From: Porphyrobacter sp.
GTDB taxonomy: Bacteria > Pseudomonadota > Alphaproteobacteria > Sphingomonadales > Sphingomonadaceae
NCBI GenBank assembly: GCA_016125555.1
Contig: WGLN01000011.1
Span: 124,001 to 188,000, forward strand
Length of the DNA: 64,000 nucleotides
Direction of reading: 5' to 3'
The notes beneath the pieces are model-generated. The model saw only the letters and a list, made by a program, of their open reading frames with translations. It was not told the DNA's origin and ran no database searches. Positions 58,368 through 64,000 of this stretch are shown here, piece by piece (positions within the stretch are counted from its first letter, which is position 1; every line of letters starts with the position of its first letter). A program made the translations under genes and the position numbers.

Positions 58368-59393
58368 CTAGCCGCCGCCGCCGCCCATGGCGCCGTTCGG
58401 GCCGAGCAGCGCATCGGAGATCGAGCAGGCCGCCGGGCCGAGGATGACGATGAACAGCGTCGGCAGGATGAACAGGATCAGCGGCACGGTCATGATCGCC
58501 GGCAGGCGCGCGGCCTTCTCCTCGGCGCGCATCATGCGCTCGTTGCGGAACTCGGCCGAGAGCACACGCAGCGCCGAGGCGAGCGGGGTGCCGTAGCGTT
58601 CGGTCTGGATCATGGTGGTGACCACGCCCTTCACCGCTTCGAGGTTCACACGATAGGCGAGGTTGTTGAAGGCCATCTTGCGTTCGTTGAGGAACGAGAG
58701 TTCGATCGCCGTCAGAGCGAATTCGTCGCCCAGCTCGGGATAGGCGCGGCCCAGTTCCTTGGCGACGCGGTTGAAGGCGGCGTCGACCGTCAGACCGGCC
58801 TCGGCGCAGATCACCAGCAGGTCGAGCGCGTCGGGGAGGCCCTTCTGGATCTCCTTGGTGCGCTTGGAGGCCTTGTTGCTGAGGTAGATTTCCGGACCCT
58901 TGTAGGACAGGAACACGACCATCGCGAAGGCGCCCAGCCGGGTCATCGGGCCCCAGTCGGGGAAGTACTCGATGCCGTAGATCATCAGCGCGGCGAACGC
59001 GCCCAGCACGATCGGCAGGATCGCGCGCGCACCGATGATGAAATAGGCCAGTTCCTTGTTGCGATAGCCGGCATGGGCCAGCTTCTGCTGGATGACCTTG
59101 ATCTGGCTGTCCTGCAGGACGTTGAGTTTGCCGAGGTTTTCCTTGACCTTGTCGGTCGAGTTGCTGCGGCGCACCAGGCGCGTGCGCTTCTTGCTCGAGG
59201 AGGTGACGATCCCCGCCTTGAGCTGTTCGCGCCGTGCTTCGAGCACCTTCACGCGCTTGGCCATGGGATCGCGGATGGTCACCGCCGCGTAGATGGCGAG
59301 CACCATCGCGAAGGCTGCGAGACCGGCGAGCACGGTCCCGACCATGATCACGTCGAATCCGAGCAGCGTGGGGCCGGTGGGTTGGTCGATCAT
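58368..59393 (-). CDS. tadC: Tad pilus assembly inner-membrane protein TadC
   Basis: 341 residues. One N-terminal membrane helix (about 12-40), a cytoplasmic region, two middle helices (about 120-165), and a C-terminal helix (TVPLILFILPTLFIVILGPA). The central T2SSF domain has LPDALDLLVICAEAGLTVDAAFNRVA. TadB and TadC together form the platform of the tight-adherence (Flp) pilus. The C-terminus ends with a Gly-rich tail. It is 16 bp downstream of tadB. Confidence 0.92.
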   Translation of the reverse strand: MIDQPTGPTLLGFDVIMVGTVLAGLAAFAMVLAIYAAVTIRDPMAKRVKVLEARREQLKAGIVTSSSKKRTRLVRRSNSTDKVKENLGKLNVLQDSQIKVIQQKLAHAGYRNKELAYFIIGARAILPIVLGAFAALMIYGIEYFPDWGPMTRLGAFAMVVFLSYKGPEIYLSNKASKRTKEIQKGLPDALDLLVICAEAGLTVDAAFNRVAKELGRAYPELGDEFALTAIELSFLNERKMAFNNLAYRVNLEAVKGVVTTMIQTERYGTPLASALRVLSAEFRNERMMRAEEKAARLPAIMTVPLILFILPTLFIVILGPAACSISDALLGPNGAMGGGGG

Positions 59394-59409
59394 CGCTCAG
59401 GTTCCCGGA

Positions 59410-60381
59410 TCAGATTTCGAAATTGACCATCTTGGCCATGATGAACACGCCAATGCCCATCCAGCACAACCCGCCGAGGCCGGCGACGATCAGGCGGTCA
59501 TCGGTGAAGAATCCGCCGATATAGTGCGGGTTGACCCACGAGATCAGGCCGAAGACGATGAAGGGCAGCGAGCCGACGATGTAGGCCGAAGCCTTCGATT
59601 CCGAGCTCATCGCCTTGATCTTGAGCTTCATCTGGGCGCGCTTGCGCAGCACGTCGGCGAGGTTCGACAGCGTTTCGGCAAGGTTGCCCCCGGTCTCGCG
59701 CTGGATCGCGAGGGTGATGGTGAAGAAGTTGAACTCGGGGATGCCCAGCCTGTCGGCGGTGTCCTGGAGCGAGTCCTCCATGGTCTTCCCGACCTTGATG
59801 CGGTCGACGATGCCGCGGAACTCGATGCCGACCGGGCCGGGGACTTCCTGCGCGACCACGCCGAGCGTCTCGGTCACCGGCAGGCCGGAGCGCAGACCGC
59901 GCACCAGCAGCTCGAGCGCATCGGGGAACTTGCTCACGAAGGCATTCGTCCGCTTGCCGATGAAGAAGCCGACGACCAGGTGCGGGATGCCCGCTCCCAC
60001 GGCCGCACCGATCCCCAGCGACAGCAGCAGCGCGCCGCTCTGGATGAAGATCAGCACCGCGATCGCCAGGGCGAGGCCGACGGATGCGTAGATGTAATTG
60101 GACACCGTCCAGCCCTTGCCGGTGCGGTTGAGCCGCACCGCCAGCGCCTCGATGCGCGAACCCGAGCCGGCAACCTTGTAGGCCTTGGGCTTGCGTGCCG
60201 CGATGGCGCGCTTGAACTGCGCGTCGACCTTGGCATCGACGCTTTCCGAGTGGCGGTAGCGCAGCGACTGCATCCGGCGCTTCTGCGCCTTCGACGCGCC
60301 CGACCCGGTCGCCAGCAGATAGCCGACGACAAGCACGGTGAAGATCACCAGGGTGATGAGCAGGGTTTGGAGAAAGTCCAT
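59410..60381 (-). CDS. tadB: Tad pilus assembly inner-membrane protein TadB
   Basis: 323 residues. N-terminal membrane helix (LLITLVIFTVLVVGYLLA), a basic cytoplasmic loop, two further helices near 105-150, the T2SSF core KFPDALELLVRGLRSGLPVTE with the GGNLAETLSNLADVLRKR segment, and a C-terminal membrane helix. It partners with TadC as the pilus motor platform. The gene begins only 115 bp after cpaE, with no cpaF between them. Confidence 0.92.
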   Translation of the reverse strand: MDFLQTLLITLVIFTVLVVGYLLATGSGASKAQKRRMQSLRYRHSESVDAKVDAQFKRAIAARKPKAYKVAGSGSRIEALAVRLNRTGKGWTVSNYIYASVGLALAIAVLIFIQSGALLLSLGIGAAVGAGIPHLVVGFFIGKRTNAFVSKFPDALELLVRGLRSGLPVTETLGVVAQEVPGPVGIEFRGIVDRIKVGKTMEDSLQDTADRLGIPEFNFFTITLAIQRETGGNLAETLSNLADVLRKRAQMKLKIKAMSSESKASAYIVGSLPFIVFGLISWVNPHYIGGFFTDDRLIVAGLGGLCWMGIGVFIMAKMVNFEI

Positions 60382-60401
60382 GCCGTTGCGTCCTGCCTTG
60401 T

Positions 60402-60417
60402 GCCGCCGACCGGCGGC
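60402..60417. repeat. Perfect short inverted repeat between cpaE and tadB
   Basis: GCCGCCG-AC-CGGCGGC in the 115 bp gap. With a 2-nt loop it is a tight palindrome rather than an ideal terminator; it may attenuate or mark a junction where cpaF is expected. The gap otherwise shows no coding signal. Confidence 0.4.
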
Positions 60418-60496
60418 GCGCGTTCACGTTGGCGACCGGGCGGAGCGCCGGACGGGGACCCTCGGCCCCGCGCCCGGCGCGTCCGCTCGGCGCGTC

Positions 60497-61777
60497 TCAG
60501 TCTGCCGCCTCGGTTTCGGCCTTCGACTTCTTGGCGAGCAGCGCCTTGAAGTCGAACCCGCCGAGCAGCGATTTCTTCTCCTCGCCGCCGGCGGCCAGGT
60601 CGTCGATGTTGGCGCCGATCACGCGGTCGGCGATCTGGCGGATCGCCGCCGTCGCCTTGCTCGCGCGGTTGGCATCGACGAACACCTGGCCAAGCTTGGC
60701 CGCGTTCGAGGCCGCCTTGATGTCGTAGGGGATCACGAAATCCACCTTGCGCTCGATCGAGGCCTCGAAATCGGTCTTGCTGATCTCGGCGAGGCTCGGC
60801 TGGACCTTGTTGGCGACGATCATCGGGTGAGCGTGCGCCGCGTTGGTCTTGAGCCACGACAGGATGCGGATCGTGTCGCGCGCCGAGGCGAGGGTGAGCT
60901 CGCAGGTCAGCAGCACGAGGTTCACATCCGCCATCAGCTGGGGGAAGTTGATCAGCATGTTGCGCGGCAGGTCGATGACCGTCATCTCGAAGGCCTGGCG
61001 GAACTCGTCCTCCAGCTGCACGAAGGCCGCCCCGTCGGTCATCAGCGGCTGGCTGATCGGGGCTTCCGCCGACAGGATCGACAGGTTGTCACCGGCGCGC
61101 ACCATCGCGCGTTCGATGAACAGCGGGTCGATGCGGCTCGGGTTCTCGATCGCGTCGGTCAGGCCGCGGCCCGGCTCGAGATCGAGCGCGAGCGCGCCGG
61201 TGCCGAAATGCACGTCGAGATCGAGCAGTGCGGTCGGCGACTTGTGCTGCTCGCTGAACAGCCAGGCGAGCGAGGTCGCAAGGGTCGAGGCGCCGACCCC
61301 GCCGCGGGTGCCCACGACGGCGGTCGAGATGTGGCGCTTGGCCGCATCGGCATCGCCGCCCTTGGGCGCCATGAACACCGCCAGCGCCTGATTGAGCGAA
61401 TCATGGACCGCCTGCGCCGAAAGCGGCTTGAGCAAGTAGTCGTGGATGCCGCTCGCGAGCAGGTCGCGGTAGAGGCGCACGTCGTTGACCTGGCCGATGG
61501 CGATCACCACCGTGCCCGGCTCGCACACCTCGGCAAGCGCGTTGATGTCGTTGAGCGGATCGCCGCTTTCCGATAGGTCGACCACGAGGATGGCCGGCGA
61601 GGCGCTGACCGAGAGCGATTGCACCGCGTTGCGCAGCCCGCCCTTGTTGCACTTCTCCGGCGCCCAGCCGAGTTCGACCACCACCGGACGCAGCACGTCG
61701 AGGGCGTTGTCGTCGCAAATATAGGCTGCGAACGGATCACGATTGCCGGGCAAGCCCGATTTCCAGGGAGCGTTCAT
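60497..61777 (-). CDS. cpaE: Tad pilus localisation ATPase CpaE/TadZ
   Basis: 426 residues from the ATG at 61777, with GGAGG upstream. Residues about 1-135 are a receiver-like domain (PAILVVDLSESGDPLNDINA) without clear phosphorylation function. A ParA/MinD-type ATPase follows, with a deviant P-loop VGTRGGVGASTLATSLAW (about 152), in which both usual Lys are replaced (Arg and Ala), then LLDLDVHFGTGAL. TadZ proteins have such altered P-loops and place the Tad machinery at the cell pole. It lies 3 bp downstream of cpaD. Confidence 0.9.
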   Translation of the reverse strand: MNAPWKSGLPGNRDPFAAYICDDNALDVLRPVVVELGWAPEKCNKGGLRNAVQSLSVSASPAILVVDLSESGDPLNDINALAEVCEPGTVVIAIGQVNDVRLYRDLLASGIHDYLLKPLSAQAVHDSLNQALAVFMAPKGGDADAAKRHISTAVVGTRGGVGASTLATSLAWLFSEQHKSPTALLDLDVHFGTGALALDLEPGRGLTDAIENPSRIDPLFIERAMVRAGDNLSILSAEAPISQPLMTDGAAFVQLEDEFRQAFEMTVIDLPRNMLINFPQLMADVNLVLLTCELTLASARDTIRILSWLKTNAAHAHPMIVANKVQPSLAEISKTDFEASIERKVDFVIPYDIKAASNAAKLGQVFVDANRASKATAAIRQIADRVIGANIDDLAAGGEEKKSLLGGFDFKALLAKKSKAETEAAD

Positions 61778-61780
61778 GGC

Positions 61781-62476
61781 TCAGTTACCTCCTCCGCCAG
61801 CGCCGCCGCCACCGCCGGCGTTGGCATCCTTCAGACCGCCCGCACCCGTCGGCGCGGCATCGCGCAGGGTCGCGATCGCCTTGTTCGACGTGGCGATGAC
61901 GGTTTCACCCGAGCCCTTCTTGCCCTCGAGCAGGTCCTGCGGATCTGCGACCATCGCGGCGAGGTTGCTGTTCACGGCACAGCCGTAGTTGGGGCTCATG
62001 GCGTTGTTGTAGTTCATGTCCGATTTCGCCGACCAGTCGGGGCAACCGGGCACCGAGGCGCTCGCACGGGTGATGACCACGCGCGCCTGCCCCGGCTGGA
62101 GCATGCCCGCAGTGACCGGGGCGGCGTCGCTGATCATCAGGCCGTAGCGCGCGGCGAGGTCGCGGATCGCGCTTGTCACCGCCGGGTTCTGGCCCGGGTT
62201 CTCGATCGCGATCCGATCGCCGTAGCGCAGGTCCATCGTCTCGAACCAGCCGTTGAGACGCTGCTGTTCGGAGATCGGCAGGCCCGCGGGGCTGGTGTTG
62301 ACGTCGAGCGTGAAGTTGGCGCGCTCGACCACCGGCTGCTTGGTGCTGTAGAGGCTGGAATTGGTCGGCATTCCGCCACAGCCGGCAAGGGCCAGGCCCA
62401 GCGTGAGCGCGACGGCGAGCCGGGGCGCGAAGCCCGCCCGTTCCGCCAGCGGTTTGTGTCGTGCAACAGGCATCAT
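61781..62476 (-). CDS. cpaD: Tad pilus assembly lipoprotein CpaD
   Basis: 231 residues from the ATG at 62476 (AAAGGTGAG upstream). Lipobox LALAGC with Cys33. The body has CpaD features: RANFTLDVNTSPAGLPISEQ, RLNGWFETMDLRYGDRI, and the conserved Cys pair region CPDWSAKSDMNYNN...YGCAVNSNLAAMVADPQDLL. The C-terminus is a Gly-rich tail. CpaD is an outer-membrane lipoprotein partner of the CpaC secretin. It is 16 bp downstream of cpaC. Confidence 0.92.
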   Translation of the reverse strand: MMPVARHKPLAERAGFAPRLAVALTLGLALAGCGGMPTNSSLYSTKQPVVERANFTLDVNTSPAGLPISEQQRLNGWFETMDLRYGDRIAIENPGQNPAVTSAIRDLAARYGLMISDAAPVTAGMLQPGQARVVITRASASVPGCPDWSAKSDMNYNNAMSPNYGCAVNSNLAAMVADPQDLLEGKKGSGETVIATSNKAIATLRDAAPTGAGGLKDANAGGGGGAGGGGN

Positions 62477-62492
62477 ACTCACCTTTCTCACG

Positions 62493-64000
62493 TTAGAGGC
62501 TGAAACCCGGGGTCGCGGCAGCGGCCTCGCGTTCGTCCTTGCGGTTCTTGCGGTCGGCACGGCGCGGCTTTTCCGGCTGGGTCGGCACGATTGCCGCCGG
62601 ATCGGCCTCGCTCATCTGCGGACCGGGAGCATCCGGATTGGCCGAAGTCGGACCGGGGCGCGCATCGCCCGAGACACCCGCGTTGTTCTGGAAGCCGAGG
62701 AACTCCTGAAGCTCGCTCGCCGAGCGGTAGCCGTCGGTGGGCAGCTTGATGTCCTTGGCGTCGACCGGCTTGACGAGATAGGGGGTGACGATGATCACCA
62801 GCTCGGTCTCGCCGCGCCGGAATTCGCGGCTGCGGAACAGGTTGCCGAGGATCGGCACGTCGCCGAGGCCCGGAGCCTTGTCGAGCACGTTCTGCGAGTT
62901 GGCGCTCATCAGCCCGGCGATCATGAAGCTCTGGCCCGAACCCAGCTCGACCGTCGTTTCGGTGCGGCGGGTGGTCAGCGCCGGAACCTGGAAGCCGTTC
63001 AGCTCGATCGAGCCCTGCGTCGAGAGTTCCGACACTTCCGGACGCACCCGCATCGAGATGCGGCCGTTCGAGAGCACCGTCGGGGTGTAGGCGAGGCTCA
63101 CGCCGAACTGGCGGAACTGCACCGTCACCTGGCCAAGGCCCTGGGCGATCGGGATCGGGAACTCGCCGCCCGCGAGGAAGGTCGCGGTCTCGCCCGAAAG
63201 CGCGGTGAGGTTGGGTTCGGTGAGCGTGTTCACGAGGCCGAGACGCTCGGACAGGTCGAGCGCACCCAGCATGTCGATGCCGAACAGCTTGCCGAGGCCC
63301 GAGATCGTGGTGCCGCCCTTGGAATCCACCGCCGGGCCGGGCACTTCGGTGCCGTCGGGCAGCACGAACTTCGCCTGGGCGACCGTGTTGCCGACGCCGA
63401 GCGGGCCGTTGACGCTGTATTCCGAACCGCCGATCGGGCGGCCGGTGCCGACCCCGAAGCGGAAGCCGCTCGAGCCGTCGAACGTGTTCAGATTGCCGCC
63501 GATCGCGCGCAGCAGCGAACGGCTGACCTCGGCGATGGTCACCTTGAGGTTGACCTGCAGCGGGGTCGCGGTGCGCAGTCGGCTGATGACGTTGGCGTCC
63601 TCGCCGAGGAAGGCCTGGACGAGGCGCTCGGCCTCGGCAGCATCCTCGGGCGCACCGACAGTGCCGGTCAGCAGCACGGTGTTGGTGCCCATGGTCGCCA
63701 CGTTGATCTTGGCATCGGGCATGGCCAGCGCCAGCATCTGGTCGACGCTGCCGATGTTCGAGCCGACCCGGATGTTGGCCGAGAAGATCACATCGCCGCG
63801 TTCGTTGCTGGCATAGATGGTCGTCTCGCCCCCGGCGCGGCCGAAGACATAGAGCTGGCGCTGCGACTTGATCTGCACGTCGGCGACATTCTCGTCGGCG
63901 ACGAACACGTCGGACATGGTGCCGGGCACGGTCACCAGTTCGCCGCGGCCGATCGACAGCACGATCTCCTGGCTGGGCTTGACGACCTGCTGTGCGGTCG
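62493..64000 (-). CDS. cpaC: Tad pilus outer-membrane secretin CpaC, 5' end cut by window edge
   Basis: The frame is open to the right edge; about 500 residues are visible and the signal peptide lies outside. The visible part begins with the CpaC N-terminal domain (SQEIVLSIGRGELVTVPG), a BON-like segment (TNTVLLTGTVGAPEDAAEAE) and the secretin core (NTLTEPNLTALSGETATFLA, FGVSLAYTPTVLSNGRISMR, ending VPILGNLFRSREFRRGETEL). The C-terminal tail after about residue 430 is charged and low in complexity. CpaC forms the outer-membrane pore for the Flp pilus. It is the most upstream gene of the tad operon seen here. Confidence 0.92.
   Translation of the reverse strand, partial: TAQQVVKPSQEIVLSIGRGELVTVPGTMSDVFVADENVADVQIKSQRQLYVFGRAGGETTIYASNERGDVIFSANIRVGSNIGSVDQMLALAMPDAKINVATMGTNTVLLTGTVGAPEDAAEAERLVQAFLGEDANVISRLRTATPLQVNLKVTIAEVSRSLLRAIGGNLNTFDGSSGFRFGVGTGRPIGGSEYSVNGPLGVGNTVAQAKFVLPDGTEVPGPAVDSKGGTTISGLGKLFGIDMLGALDLSERLGLVNTLTEPNLTALSGETATFLAGGEFPIPIAQGLGQVTVQFRQFGVSLAYTPTVLSNGRISMRVRPEVSELSTQGSIELNGFQVPALTTRRTETTVELGSGQSFMIAGLMSANSQNVLDKAPGLGDVPILGNLFRSREFRRGETELVIIVTPYLVKPVDAKDIKLPTDGYRSASELQEFLGFQNNAGVSGDARPGPTSANPDAPGPQMSEADPAAIVPTQPEKPRRADRKNRKDEREAAAATPGFSL

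Overview
The window is GC-rich, densely packed bacterial chromosome. The gene content (cbb3 oxidase with its ccoGHIS maturation set, HemN, a Crp/Fnr regulator, several TonB-dependent receptors, a TPR-sulfotransferase, a Tad/Cpa pilus locus) fits an aerobic alphaproteobacterium, most likely of the Sphingomonadales (Erythrobacter-like). That placement is inferred from gene content, not from a marker gene. I found no rRNA, tRNA, CRISPR array, insertion sequence or prophage.

The left third (1-21.6 kb) is the most unusual part. It has two convergent arms that meet at 14.45 kb. The plus arm encodes a TPR-CHAT caspase-like protein (cut by the left edge), a CHASE2 adenylate cyclase with a full catalytic residue set, a small secreted protein, a pentaheme c-type cytochrome, a lipoprotein with two HbpS/GlcG-like modules, a predicted outer-membrane beta-barrel, and a 1370-residue decaheme cytochrome ending in LVIVD-type repeats. 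The minus arm encodes an FAD/NAD(P) oxidoreductase fused to two cyclic-nucleotide-binding domains and four 4Fe-4S motifs, a histidine-rich membrane protein (probable cytochrome b), an FHA-domain decaheme cytochrome, and a class III cyclic-nucleotide phosphodiesterase. A CcmI-like TPR protein diverges from the minus arm. The neighbourhood therefore encodes cAMP synthesis, binding and hydrolysis together with a possible electron path from NAD(P)H to the outer membrane through about 25 c-type hemes. I see this as the best candidate for an undescribed system.

From 21.7 to 35 kb there is a compositionally different lipoprotein gene, NADP-type glutamate dehydrogenase (gdhA), oxygen-independent coproporphyrinogen oxidase (hemN), and a tightly coupled ccoNOQP-ccoGHIS chain ending in a 71-residue Cys/His-rich protein. 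Upstream lies a Crp/Fnr regulator and a divergent ompW. A perfect FNR box (TTGAT-N4-ATCAA) lies between the regulator and ompW, and a near-perfect one lies upstream of ccoN. This is a microaerobic respiration locus.

From 35 to 46 kb there are acetyl-CoA synthetase, a small conserved-looking protein, a secreted M16 metallopeptidase, a penicillin/AHL acylase-type Ntn hydrolase, and ClpB. From 46 to 54 kb two large TonB-dependent receptors flank a TPR-sulfotransferase, with strong hairpin terminators between them. From 54.7 to 58.3 kb is an acyl-CoA catabolic set (thiolase, SDR, enoyl-CoA hydratase) with a MarR regulator. The right end (58.4-64 kb) is a Tad pilus operon on the minus strand (cpaC cut by the edge, cpaD, cpaE, tadB, tadC) in which the cpaF ATPase gene is absent from its usual place between cpaE and tadB.
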